Assembly: GCF_001429725.1 (NCBI RefSeq)
Contig: NZ_LMHV01000040.1
Coordinates: forward strand, 317,794 to 381,793
DNA from: Rhizobium sp. Root708
GTDB taxonomy: Bacteria; Pseudomonadota; Alphaproteobacteria; Rhizobiales; Rhizobiaceae
Reading direction: 5' to 3'
Length of the DNA: 64,000 nucleotides
The notes under the pieces are model-generated. The model ran no database searches. It was not told the DNA's origin and saw only the letters and a list, made by a program, of their open reading frames with translations. A program made the position numbers and the translations under genes. Shown piece by piece: positions 55,001 through 63,788 of the stretch (the first letter of the stretch is position 1; every line of letters starts with the position of its first letter).

Positions 55001-55177
55001 GGCCTGCACGACCATGACGCGGAAGGTGAAATCCGGATCTTCCTTCTGACCCATGCGCATCAGCCCGAGAACGCCGGTGATGAGAATGAGGCCGAACAGG
55101 AAACGAGCGATGCTCGGATGGCCGATCGCCCAACGCGACAGGTTGAAGGGACGCTTCTCGGTGCTCGAGTTGTCCAT
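52028..55177 (-). CDS. RND efflux pump inner-membrane transporter
   Basis: A 1049-residue RND permease (AcrB/MexB superfamily) with twelve expected helices and two large periplasmic loops. The N-terminus has ARFLFGLILITGVLGLMRMG and the porter motif DPDFTFRVMVVQAVWPGAS. Helix 4 carries the proton-relay segment ALIIALGLLVDDAMIVVELMERKLEEG with the Asp pair (shown by its ends). The second half repeats the fold (GVIALLGIIIRNSIILVDQI). It follows the adaptor gene by 26 bases in a tetR-MFP-RND operon with no outer-membrane channel gene, so it probably shares a TolC-like channel. Substrates are unknown. Confidence 0.94.
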   Translation of the reverse strand: MDNSSTEKRPFNLSRWAIGHPSIARFLFGLILITGVLGLMRMGQKEDPDFTFRVMVVQAVWPGASIQEMEDQVVNKIERKLQETPHIDWVKSYTRAGSAIITLQVKGDTNSQQVADAFYQVRKKVGDISSELPEGLLGPYFNDEFGDTYITLHSISGDGYSYPELKKFAIQARDMLLTTPGVEKAVIIGDQPEKIYIDVSSKALAERGLTILDLQNAIKGQNSVDAAGSVDTGTRSVRISVEGDVTKAADIRELRLKAGNQVTRLGDIATVYSGLEDPYERKFRFNGHDSVQVGVVMAKGFKVTDVGKDVEATYQRFEQSLPYGVAVDQISNQPDVVTDAISEFMHALGEALAIVLVVSFLSIGWRSGLVIAIAIPLVLAATFAIMYELGIDLQRISLGALIIALGLLVDDAMIVVELMERKLEEGLVKVEAASFAYSSTAFPMLTGTLITTAGFIPVGFAESTAGEYVRTLFYVVGIALVVSWFVAVYFTPWLGYMILKQRKHAGEHHDVFDTRFYRRLRATVGWAVRHRIIVIAMTLVTFATSLWAFQFIPQNFFPQSSRPEILVDLWLPEGTSIKEVETQTKALEAKIMGDADKKFVASYIGEGAPRFFLPLDQQLRNPNFAQLLVMANDEPARERLIVKLRDILAQDFPDIRGKVDRLFLGPPTGWPVQMRIMGPDRQEVRKIADEVKAKFQANPQLGAIHDDWLEPVPAMKLVIDQDRARALGVTSQRIRQMLQTAVSGAPLDDFRDGEETVSIVAREPDANRSLLSAVNSVYVPTDFGGFVPVSQVAKVVPVLEQGIEWRRDRLPTISVRATLPDDVQSNDVVMKMYADMQPLRDSLPAGYKIEIQGGAEDSAESQASIAAKAPIMLVVIVLLLMAQLQHFGKAMLVLATGPLGIIGAAAALLISGAPFGFVAILGVIALLGIIIRNSIILVDQIDQDIKAGMHRQEAIVGAAVRRFRPIMLTALTAVLALIPISRGVFWGPLAYAMMGGILVATVLTILVLPAAYALFFGKEPKAKDDTAEDYANGNDDSHLHGTPPAIAAE

Positions 55178-55203
55178 GGTCCTAATCCCTCTCCTGATTC
55201 CGC

Positions 55204-56340
55204 TTAGCGAACGACATCGCCGCTGTCGGCCTGCGCCGACTGCTGCTCCGGCAGCTTGACCTTCAGGTTTTCAGTCATGAACTGCGTTCCCGCAGCAACG
55301 ACGAGATCACCCGTCTGCAGGCCTTCGGCGACATTCACGCCGTCATTCGTGAAGTCCGCGACCTTGATCTCCCGTGCATGGACGGTATCGCCGTTGCGAT
55401 CGACGACCCAGACGATCTTCTTGCCGTCCTTTTCAGCCAGTGCGCTGAGCGGGATCGAGACATGCGGATTGGTGCCGTCGGCCATTGCCTCGACCGTCGC
55501 GGTCATGCCGAGAAGCACCCGCTCGTCCTTGGGCAGGCTGACGCGAACGGAGAAGGTGCGCGACTGCGAGTCCGCGCTGCCGGAAACCTCCCGCACCTTG
55601 CCGTCAAGAACGAGCCTGTTGTCCGACCAGAAACTCGCCGTAACCGTCTTGCCCGGCTTGAACGCGGCAATGTCGTTCTCGGGAACCGCGATCTGCACTT
55701 CCTTCTCCCCATCGAGGGCGACCGTGGCAACCGGCGTTCCGGCGGAAACGACAGCGCCGGTATCGGCGCTGATCGCCGTCACGATGCCGGTCTGATCGGC
55801 CTTCAGTTCCGTGTAGGCCACCTGGTTTTTGGCCTGATCGAGCGAGGAAGCGGTCGCATCCCGCGTGGAAACCGCCTGGTCGTAGCTGAGGGCGGCCTGT
55901 TCGAGCTGCGACTTGGCCGTCACGCTCTTGTCGAACAACTGCTGGGCGCGATTGTGGGCGAGATCGGCCGTCGCGACGCCCTTTTCGGCAGCTGCGAGGT
56001 TTGCTTCCGCCGTCTTGACGGCGAGTTCGTAGTCCGTCGGATCGATGCGGGCGAGCAGGTCGCCCGGCTTGACACGATCGCCGATGTTGACGCGACGATC
56101 GGTAATCTTGCCGGCCACGCGGAAGCCAAGGTTCATCTCGACACGCGCCTTGACCGAGCCGGAATAGTCGAGCGACCTGATGTCACCCGCTTTTGCAATC
56201 TCCACGACCTTGACCGGCCGGACGACCTCTTTCGTTTCGGCTTTCTTCTCGTCGCTGCAGCTGGAAACGGCGAGCGCTACGGCGCCAAGGAGCGCGAAGG
56301 TGGCAATGGAAGGCAACGAAACTGTCTTCAGCGAAATCAT
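55204..56340 (-). CDS. RND efflux membrane-fusion lipoprotein
   Basis: A 378-residue periplasmic adaptor. The signal peptide ends in a lipobox-like VSSC with Cys28, so it is probably lipid-anchored. Then come the lipoyl half GSVKARVEMNLGFRVAGKI, a helical hairpin of about 70 residues (LAAAEKGVATADLAHNRAQQL), the second lipoyl half LKADQTGIVTAISADTGAVVSAG and beta-barrel segments. A GTG at 56349 is in frame, but AGGAG sits eight bases before ATG 56340, which I prefer. It links the RND permease to an outer-membrane channel. Confidence 0.93.
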   Translation of the reverse strand: MISLKTVSLPSIATFALLGAVALAVSSCSDEKKAETKEVVRPVKVVEIAKAGDIRSLDYSGSVKARVEMNLGFRVAGKITDRRVNIGDRVKPGDLLARIDPTDYELAVKTAEANLAAAEKGVATADLAHNRAQQLFDKSVTAKSQLEQAALSYDQAVSTRDATASSLDQAKNQVAYTELKADQTGIVTAISADTGAVVSAGTPVATVALDGEKEVQIAVPENDIAAFKPGKTVTASFWSDNRLVLDGKVREVSGSADSQSRTFSVRVSLPKDERVLLGMTATVEAMADGTNPHVSIPLSALAEKDGKKIVWVVDRNGDTVHAREIKVADFTNDGVNVAEGLQTGDLVVAAGTQFMTENLKVKLPEQQSAQADSGDVVR

Positions 56341-56394
56341 CTTTCGCACTCCTGAAATGATCTTTGGGTTGGAGGGGCGGTGCTGGCCGCCCGC

Positions 56395-57003
56395 CTATTT
56401 CTTCAACGCCCGGATCGTGAACTCCACGAGTTCATCGACCGTGGCACGGTTGGTCTTGGCAAGACATTGCGCCACCATCTGCGGGTGGCAGAGCGAGATC
56501 GTGGCGGCGCCGAAGCAACGGGACGCAACATCAGCGTCCTGATCCGCGAATTCGCCGGATGCGATGCCTTCGCGGATCACGTCCGCGATCAGGGCATGAA
56601 TGCTGTCGACGTGCTTCTCGATGACGTGCCAGTCACGCTCGATGGCAACGACGACCATCTCGTGAACCTTCTCCTGGTCCAGCATGGTATCGACAGTCAT
56701 CTGATACTGACCTTCGACGAACCGGCGCAGCCGATCGGACGCGCTGATCGGCAGATGGCAGGCTTCGTAGGCCATCTGGTAGCTGGCAGCGAGCATGCGA
56801 CCGCAGATTGCCTGGTGAATTTCCACCTTGGAAGCAAAGAACCGATAGACGTTCGCCGGCGACATGCCGAGATCCCGAGCAATGTCCGCCACCGTCGTCT
56901 TGGCATAGCCGTAGTGGCGAAACAGCCGTTCGGCAGCGTCGAGAATGCGCGAGACATTCTCCTGACGCGTCGCTTCCAGTGTGCTCTCGATGGTTTCTGC
57001 CAT
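56395..57003 (-). CDS. TetR family regulator of the RND operon
   Basis: A 202-residue TetR/AcrR-type repressor. The helix-turn-helix is at about residues 14-60 (ILDAAERLFRHYGYAKTTVADIARDLGMSPANVYRFFASKVE, shown by its ends), and the ligand-binding domain follows with two cysteines. It is the first gene of the minus-strand tetR-MFP-RND operon, 54 bases before the adaptor gene. A perfect 13-bp inverted repeat 17-52 bases before its start is the probable operator, so it would repress itself and the pump until a substrate binds. Confidence 0.92.
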   Translation of the reverse strand: MAETIESTLEATRQENVSRILDAAERLFRHYGYAKTTVADIARDLGMSPANVYRFFASKVEIHQAICGRMLAASYQMAYEACHLPISASDRLRRFVEGQYQMTVDTMLDQEKVHEMVVVAIERDWHVIEKHVDSIHALIADVIREGIASGEFADQDADVASRCFGAATISLCHPQMVAQCLAKTNRATVDELVEFTIRALKK

Positions 57004-57019
57004 ATGTTAAGGCATCCAA

Positions 57020-57055
57020 TTACGACTGACGATTTTCGTATTTCGTCAGTCGTAA
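57020..57055. promoter_or_regulatory. TetR operator of the RND operon
   Basis: TTACGACTGACGA (57020-57032) and TCGTCAGTCGTAA (57043-57055) are perfect 13-bp arms with a 10-nt spacer, in the promoter of the tetR-MFP-RND operon. Its size and position are those of an AcrR/TtgR-like operator. Confidence 0.8.
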
Positions 57056-57120
57056 GACATCAGGCGTCATTTGTCAATCTGATGCAACGCAACATGGACG
57101 CCATGCCGCAGCCCAAAACA

Positions 57121-57149
57121 AAAGGCGCCGCGACTGGCGCGGCGCCTTT
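57121..57149 (-). terminator. Terminator after the OsmC gene
   Basis: AAAGGCGCCGCG (57121-57132) and CGCGGCGCCTTT (57138-57149) form a perfect 12-bp stem with a 5-nt loop. On the minus strand it is followed by TGTTTTGG. It ends the OsmC transcript before the RND operon promoter. Confidence 0.8.
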
Positions 57150-57171
57150 AAAACTCTGCAACTTGGTCCTG

Positions 57172-57603
57172 TCAGGCCAGCTTCACATCCAGTGAGATCG
57201 GAACAGCAGAGAGAGCCTTGGAGACCGGGCATCCGGCCTTCGCCTTGTTGGCAAGTTCGGTGAACGTCTGTTCGTCGGTATTTGGAATGGAGCCGGTCAG
57301 CGAAAGGTGGATCGCCGTGATGGCAAAGCCACCCTCGACGCTTTCAAGCGTGACCTTCGCCGTCGTTTCCATGCTGGTTGCCTTGAGGCCCGCTTCCTCG
57401 AGGATGAGCGAGAGCGCCATCGTGAAGCAGCCGGCATGTGCGGCTCCGATCAGTTCTTCCGGATTGGTGCCGGCGATGCCTTCAAAACGGCTTGCGAAGC
57501 CGTAAGGGTAGCTCTTGAGCGCCCCGCTCTGGGTCGATATCTGGCCTTTGCCGTCCTTGAGGCCGCCCGACCACTGGGCTGAACCTGTACGATTGATCTG
57601 CAT
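57172..57603 (-). CDS. OsmC-type peroxiredoxin
   Basis: A 143-residue thiol peroxidase of the OsmC/Ohr superfamily that reduces organic hydroperoxides. The two redox cysteines are Cys59 in GAAHAGCFTMALS and Cys125 in KAGCPVSKAL, at the usual spacing. GTNPEELIGAAHAGCF is the OsmC-subfamily signature. It is a single gene with its own terminator. The catalytic Arg/Glu pair cannot be fixed by eye, though Arg39 and Glu49/Glu50 are candidates. Confidence 0.92.
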   Translation of the reverse strand: MQINRTGSAQWSGGLKDGKGQISTQSGALKSYPYGFASRFEGIAGTNPEELIGAAHAGCFTMALSLILEEAGLKATSMETTAKVTLESVEGGFAITAIHLSLTGSIPNTDEQTFTELANKAKAGCPVSKALSAVPISLDVKLA

Positions 57604-57776
57604 GCCGTCCTCCGGTTTCTTTCGATTTTGATGGGAACGAAACGACCACGGCCCTTTCGCCCGCTGAACGAGGCATCTGCCCCTTCGACGCGATATAATC
57701 CTCTAGTCAAAGAAGGCGACACGGCTGTGAAATTTCTTTCCGCAGCGCAGAGCGTGAGCAAGCCGCTAATGCGGCA

Positions 57777-58997
57777 TCAGCCCAACATGCGGCCGCTGTC
57801 GATCGTATAGAGATCCTGTGCGCGCTGGACGCCTCGCAGCGCATACCGGCCGATGCACGCAAGCGCCGCCCGATCCTCTTCGGGAATCGAGGCCGCGAAA
57901 TCGGAAGAGATAAGGACGTTGAAATCGACGGAACGGCAGAGCGACGCGATGCGGCTCACCTCGTTGACCGCAGGGCCGATCACGGTGAAGTCCAACCGTT
58001 CCTGACTGCCGATATTGCCGTAGAACACGTCGCCGATATGCAGGCCGATGTAGACGTCAGTGGTCGGCCGGTCTTCCCGTGCCCGTTCCTCGTTGAGGAG
58101 GACCAGCTTTTCGCGCAACAGCTGCTCTGCGCGTAGCGCCGCACAACAGGCGTCGGACGCCGCTTCAGACTTGAAGATGGCGAGCACCCCGTCGCCGATC
58201 AGCTTCAGCACGTTTCCCCCCGCCTCGTGAACAGCCGAAATGACGACGTCGCTATAGGCGTTGAGCATCGGCAATATGTCTTCCGGCGGCACGCTGTCGG
58301 AGATTTTCGTATAGTTCAGGAGATCCGAGAACCAGAGAGCGGCCGAAATGCGCTCGGATTTGCCTCGGGAAATCTTGCCTTCGAGCACCTGCCGGGCGGC
58401 GTCTTCGCCGAGATAGACTTCCGCGATGGTGCGAGCGATACGGCCAAGCGCAATGCATTTGATGGCAAGCGCGAGAACCGGCACCAGCTTGCGCAGGATG
58501 ATGAGATCCCGATCCGAGAAGCCCTCCGGATGCCGCGTGGTGAAATGTGAAAAGAAGCAATCCATCTCACCGATGGTACCTGCTTTGGCGAAGCGGTGAA
58601 CCATGGCGATGAAGTCGGTGTGCCCCTCCGACTGCATTCTCTCGAGCATTGCGAAATCGGTCGGATCGCCGAAACCGATGCGACGACGCACCTCGTTCTC
58701 GCTGCCGGCCCAGAGATAGTAGAAGGCCGAACGCTGCCAGCTTTGCAGCGAATCCGCATCGCGGCCAGTCGGACCATACTCGAACTCAGGCTCGATCGCC
58801 TGCTCGCTGTCCCAGCGAAAAGCGCGACCTTCGTGCACCGGATGCAGCGTATCCATCAATGCCATGCCGCGATCGAGCCGCAGCCCGAATTCCCTGCATA
58901 TCTGGCAAAAACCGGTCAGCAGCTCGGATTCGGACGCTCCCTTGAGCCCTTGCTCCGTCAGCCAGGCGGCAACTGTCCCGATATCGCTCTGTTCCAT
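57777..58997 (-). CDS. Class III adenylate/guanylate cyclase
   Basis: A 406-residue nucleotide cyclase. The N-terminal 200 residues are a soluble domain of the type found in many rhizobial cyclases (DTLHPVHEGRAFRWD; RIGFGDPTDFAMLERMQ). The C-terminal catalytic domain (about 215-406) has metal Asp225 in ALWFSDLLNYT and Asp269 in LKLIGDGVLAIF, followed by GLHIGDVFYGNIGSQERLDFTVIG and PAVNEVSRI. The usual Asp before AVN is Pro here, seen in some family members. It stands alone and presumably makes cAMP in response to an unknown cue. Confidence 0.9.
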   Translation of the reverse strand: MEQSDIGTVAAWLTEQGLKGASESELLTGFCQICREFGLRLDRGMALMDTLHPVHEGRAFRWDSEQAIEPEFEYGPTGRDADSLQSWQRSAFYYLWAGSENEVRRRIGFGDPTDFAMLERMQSEGHTDFIAMVHRFAKAGTIGEMDCFFSHFTTRHPEGFSDRDLIILRKLVPVLALAIKCIALGRIARTIAEVYLGEDAARQVLEGKISRGKSERISAALWFSDLLNYTKISDSVPPEDILPMLNAYSDVVISAVHEAGGNVLKLIGDGVLAIFKSEAASDACCAALRAEQLLREKLVLLNEERAREDRPTTDVYIGLHIGDVFYGNIGSQERLDFTVIGPAVNEVSRIASLCRSVDFNVLISSDFAASIPEEDRAALACIGRYALRGVQRAQDLYTIDSGRMLG

Positions 58998-59168
58998 GAA
59001 AAGCTCCTCATTGAAACCAAGCTATCCCGCTTTCTTCAACGTGGCAAAGACCTTGCCCGTTCCGCCGGCAATTTCCCTTTGAAGCCAATCATTTGCCAAG
59101 ACTACTCTGGCATAGCCGGGATTTTGCGGCTACCACAATGGCCGGAACGCTTTGGGAGGAGTCGGTCG

Positions 59169-60080
59169 GTGTCGGAAAATGTGCTTTATGATATTCGAGA
59201 CGAACGTTTTCACGAACTGATTGCAGGCAGTGCGAAGCTGGAGGAGCTCTTTTCCGGTTGCCGCTGGACGGAAGGTCCGGTCTGGTTTTCCGATCTCAAT
59301 TGCCTCCTCTGGAGTGATATTCCGAACGAACGGATGATGCGCTGGGTGCCCGATGGCGGCGTCTCTACGTTTCGCTCGCCTTCCAACTATGTCAACGGCA
59401 ACACCCGCGACCGGCAGGGCCGGTTGATATCCTGCGAACATGGCGGCCGACGCGTGACCCGCACCGAGCCTGACGGCCGCATCACGGTGCTGGCTGATAG
59501 TTACAAGGGAAAACGGCTGAACTCACCGAACGATGTCGTCGTCAGATCGGATGGATCGATCTGGTTCACCGATCCCAGCTACGGCATAATGTCCGACTAT
59601 GAGGGACACAAGGCGGAGCCGGAGCAGCCGACGCGAAATGTCTACCGCATCGACGCTGGCACGGGTGAAATCGAAGCTGTTGTGACCGACTTCATCCAGC
59701 CGAATGGCCTTGCTTTTTCACCGGACGAAAAGCGTCTCTTCATCGCCGATTCCGGTTCGTCCAACCACGAGGTGCCGCGCCACATCCGCGTCTTCGACGT
59801 CGTCGACGACAGGCGACTGGAAAATGGTAGCTATTTCTGCTCGCTCGATGCCGGCGTTCCGGATGGCTTCCGCTTCGATGTCAGGGGCAACCTCTGGACC
59901 AGCGCCGCTGACGGCGTTCATTGCTTTGCACCGGACGGCACGCTCCTCGGCAAGATCAAGGTTCCACAGACAGTGTCGAACCTGACCTTCGGCGGGCCGA
60001 AGAAAAACCGGCTCTTCATCACCGCAACGCAATCGGTCTACGCGATCTACACCACTACGAACGGCGCCCAGTATCCCTGA
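59169..60080 (+). CDS. SMP-30/gluconolactonase family protein
   Basis: A 303-residue six-bladed beta-propeller lactonase. Metal-site segments are WTEGPVWFSDLNCLLWSDIPN (the Glu), SPNDVVVRSDGSIWFTDPSYG (the Asn) and GLAFSPDEKRLFIADSG, and PDGFRFDVRGNLWTSAADGVH carries the catalytic Asp. It would open a sugar lactone such as gluconolactone. The start is GTG at 59169 with GGGAGGAG upstream; the frame is open far upstream, antisense to the cyclase, which I reject. It is convergent with ugd, 18 bases apart. Confidence 0.88.
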   Translation: MSENVLYDIRDERFHELIAGSAKLEELFSGCRWTEGPVWFSDLNCLLWSDIPNERMMRWVPDGGVSTFRSPSNYVNGNTRDRQGRLISCEHGGRRVTRTEPDGRITVLADSYKGKRLNSPNDVVVRSDGSIWFTDPSYGIMSDYEGHKAEPEQPTRNVYRIDAGTGEIEAVVTDFIQPNGLAFSPDEKRLFIADSGSSNHEVPRHIRVFDVVDDRRLENGSYFCSLDAGVPDGFRFDVRGNLWTSAADGVHCFAPDGTLLGKIKVPQTVSNLTFGGPKKNRLFITATQSVYAIYTTTNGAQYP

Positions 60081-60098
60081 CCGGATGCCTTATGGCTG

Positions 60099-61550
60099 TT
60101 ACTGCGCGGGAATGGCGACCGGAAGCGGCGCTCCCGCGCGCACTGCGCCATTTGCGGCGTTCGGCTGGGTGCTCTCGTCGTAGTAATCCGCCTTGACCGC
60201 AAGCCGGCGAGGTCCTTGCTGCTGGACCGCAGCCTTCTCCTTGCGAGGCGGCGTTCCTATGCGATGAAGCTCAAAGCCTGCAGCCTCGACCTTGCGAACA
60301 TCCAGGATGTTCCGAAGATCGACGATCGCGGCATGTTTCGTCAGTGTGGCAAGACGGACGAAGTCGAGATGCTCGAACTCCTTCCATTCCGTCGCAACGA
60401 CGACGCCATCAGCCCCCGCCGCGCACTGATAGGGATCAGCCGTGTAATCGACATCCCTGAGATACTGGCGCGCCTGCTCCATGCCCTTCGGATCGTAAAC
60501 GCGCACCCGCGCACCAAGTCGCTGCAGGGAAGAGATAATATCGAGCGACGGCGCCTCGCGCATGTCGTCGGTGTTGGCCTTGAACGTCAGCCCGAGCAAC
60601 GCGATCGTCTTGCCGCGGACGGATTGGCCGAAGGCGCGAACGACACGGTTTCCCATCCCGCGCTTTCGCGCATCGTTGGCCGAGATGGAGCTTTCCACTA
60701 CACGAAGATTGACGGCATGGCTCTGTGCCGTCGCGAGCAGCGCGAGCGTATCCTTAGGAAAGCACGAGCCGCCGTAGCCGGGACCAGGATTGAGGAAGGC
60801 GCGACCAATGCGCTTGTCCTTCCCGATACCATCGGCAACCTCGGAGACATCGGCGCCGACGGCCTCACAAAAATCCGCGATCTCGTTGATGAAGGAAATC
60901 TTGATCGCCAGAAACGCGTTCGCGGCGTATTTGATCACCTCGGCGGCGTTGCGACCGGTGTGAAGGATCGTAACCCCCATGGCGCGCAATGGCTCGTAGA
61001 GCGCCTTCATCTTTTCGGTTGCCCAAGGCAGGTCGCAACCGACGACCACGCGGTCGGGCTTCATGAAGTCCTCAATCGCGCTTCCCTCCTTCAGGAACTC
61101 CGGATTGGAAACAACCGCGAATACGAGATCTGGCCGCGCGGCACGGACGATGCCTTCCAACGCCTCGCCGGTTCCAACAGGCACGGTTGATTTCGTGACG
61201 ATGACGATGCCGTCTTCAGCGGTCCGCGCGATCGCGCTTGCAACCGAGTAGACACTGGTAAGATCGGCTTCGCTTCCGCCCTGGCGCGTCGGCGTCCCAA
61301 CTGCGATGAACGCGAAATCGGCCCCCTTCAGGGCGCCTTCAAGGTCGCATGAAAAGGCGAGCCGGCTTTGCTCCATGTTTGTCTTGATCAGAGCACCGAG
61401 ACCGGGTTCATAGATCGGCACGCCGCCGGCCTTCAGGGTTTCGATCTTCTGCTCATTGCTGTCGACGCAGACGACAGAATGGCCGAGAGCCGAAAAACAA
61501 GCACCGGATACGAGCCCGACATATCCCGAGCCGACAATAACGACCTTCAT
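60099..61550 (-). CDS. ugd: UDP-glucose 6-dehydrogenase
   Basis: A 483-residue enzyme oxidising UDP-glucose to UDP-glucuronate with two NAD+. The N-terminal Rossmann motif is VVIVGSGYVGLVSG, STVPVGTG follows, and the catalytic Cys263 is in GPGYGGSCFPKDT. The NAD-binding C-terminal domain has LGLTFKANTDDMREAPS. About 45 residues after the usual end form a basic, Pro/Ala-rich tail. It follows uxs by 20 bases, so both are probably cotranscribed and supply UDP-glucuronate and UDP-xylose for surface polysaccharides. Confidence 0.95.
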   Translation of the reverse strand: MKVVIVGSGYVGLVSGACFSALGHSVVCVDSNEQKIETLKAGGVPIYEPGLGALIKTNMEQSRLAFSCDLEGALKGADFAFIAVGTPTRQGGSEADLTSVYSVASAIARTAEDGIVIVTKSTVPVGTGEALEGIVRAARPDLVFAVVSNPEFLKEGSAIEDFMKPDRVVVGCDLPWATEKMKALYEPLRAMGVTILHTGRNAAEVIKYAANAFLAIKISFINEIADFCEAVGADVSEVADGIGKDKRIGRAFLNPGPGYGGSCFPKDTLALLATAQSHAVNLRVVESSISANDARKRGMGNRVVRAFGQSVRGKTIALLGLTFKANTDDMREAPSLDIISSLQRLGARVRVYDPKGMEQARQYLRDVDYTADPYQCAAGADGVVVATEWKEFEHLDFVRLATLTKHAAIVDLRNILDVRKVEAAGFELHRIGTPPRKEKAAVQQQGPRRLAVKADYYDESTQPNAANGAVRAGAPLPVAIPAQ

Positions 61551-61570
61551 GATAACCCCTTACACATTGT

Positions 61571-62593
<1,023 letters not shown>

Positions 62594-62853
62594 AAGTTCA
62601 CTCCATAAAGCATCGCCAGCAAGCGCGTTGCTTCGGGCCGATAATCGATAGACTAGCGATCAGGCCTCTTACTATTGTCCGGATCTATCCAATTGTTAGT
62701 TTATAAGTCGCGCGGTTGCCATTCATTCGAAAGGTGAAGCACCCGCCTTCATTTGCGCCCCTCCACCCTCAGGCAGGCTGCGCGACATCAGGGCTGGTGT
62801 CGCGAAATGATTCCCGATACGCCTTTGCGGGGTGGCGATGAGCTTGTTGGGAC
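62594..62853. other. Divergent promoter region with a small inverted repeat
   Basis: This 260-bp gap lies between uxs and the hydrolase gene. I see no gene. CGCGACA (62781-62787) and TGTCGCG (62798-62804) form a 7-bp inverted repeat 50 bases before the hydrolase start. It is a possible regulatory site or a chance hairpin. Confidence 0.4.
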
Positions 62854-63507
62854 ATGCCAATGGAAGAGAAATTTCTGACGATCGGCCCGGATGATGCCGA
62901 ATTCTCCGTCCTGCTCGCCCACGGAGCAGGTGCACCCATGGACTCGGCGTCGATGAATGCGCTTACCGAAGCGCTGGCGGATGCCGGCCTTCGTGTCGGG
63001 CGCTTCGAGTTCGACTACATGGCCGAGCGCCGCCGATCCGGCCGCCGCCTCCCCGCCCCGCGAGCGGAAACGCTCATCCCGGAATATCTTGCCGCTGTTA
63101 GGGAGTTCGCAGCCTCCGGTCCGGTTGTCATCGGCGGCAAGTCGATGGGCGGTCGTGTCGCAAGCATGGTGGCGGACGAACTCCACGCCACCGGAGCGAT
63201 TGCCGGCCTGTTGTGCCTCGGTTATCCCTTCCACCCCATCGGCAAGCCCGCCCAGCTTCGCACGGCGCACTTGCAGGCGCTGAAGACACCGACCCTCATC
63301 TGCCAGGGCACACGCGATCCGTTCGGCAGCCTGGAAGAGGTGCAGGGATACGCTTTATCAATGCAGATTTCGCTCTTCTGGCTCAACGACGGCGACCACG
63401 ATTTCCGTCCGCGCAAGGCTGTCTCGGGCTACACGCTGGCGGCTCACCTGCAGGGCTTGTCGTCTCGGGTTTCCGCATGGATTAGCGGCTTGCCCAGCCC
63501 CCACTAG
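62854..63507 (+). CDS. Small alpha/beta-hydrolase family protein
   Basis: A 217-residue alpha/beta hydrolase of the dienelactone-hydrolase/KANL3-TEX30-like type. The oxyanion region is VLLAHGAGAPMDS, the nucleophile Ser97 is in IGGKSMGGRVAS, and the acid Asp is in CQGTRDPFG and the His in LNDGDHDFRP. All three catalytic residues are present, so it is probably an active esterase or related hydrolase of unknown substrate. It stands alone next to the IS element. Confidence 0.85.
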   Translation: MPMEEKFLTIGPDDAEFSVLLAHGAGAPMDSASMNALTEALADAGLRVGRFEFDYMAERRRSGRRLPAPRAETLIPEYLAAVREFAASGPVVIGGKSMGGRVASMVADELHATGAIAGLLCLGYPFHPIGKPAQLRTAHLQALKTPTLICQGTRDPFGSLEEVQGYALSMQISLFWLNDGDHDFRPRKAVSGYTLAAHLQGLSSRVSAWISGLPSPH

Positions 63508-63550
63508 GCTTCGCTTTCGTTCTGTCTTAGCGTGTTGCGGAACGCAAGAT

Positions 63551-63788
63551 TGAATAGCCCCGAGTTTCGTAGACACCCTCGCGTTATGTTTTCTGCAAGC
63601 GCTCGAACTCGACGGGTGACAGCATTCCGTTTCTGACGTGCTTGCGTTTGGGGTTGTAGAATCTACAACCCCAAACGCTGAATAGCCCCGAGTTTCGTAG
63701 ACACCCTCGCGTTATGTTTTCTGCAAGCGCTCGAACTCGACGGGTGACAGCATTCCGTTTCTGACGTGCTTGCGTTTGGGGTTGTAGA
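63551..63788. repeat. 110-bp direct repeat of an IS end joined by a palindrome
   Basis: The sequence from TGAATAGCCCCGAGTTTCG to GGGGTTGTAGA is present at 63551-63660 and again at 63679-63788, apparently identical. Between the copies is an A followed by TCTACAACCCCAAACGC (63662-63678), the exact reverse complement of the last 17 bases of the first copy (63644-63660). The TG-beginning C-rich end resembles the terminal repeat of IS3-family elements. Confidence 0.85.
63584..63660 (-). pseudogene. Duplicated fragment of the IS transposase C-terminus
   Basis: The first copy of the 110-bp repeat encodes only the last 25 or so residues of the transposase (FYNPKRKHVRNGMLSPVEF and ERLQKT, then stop). 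It has no start and is interrupted upstream by the palindrome. Confidence 0.75.

Noticed and set aside
58596..59168. N-terminal extension of the SMP-30 protein
   Set aside because: The extension runs antisense through the cyclase gene; a GTG with an excellent ribosome site at 59169 gives the normal family length.
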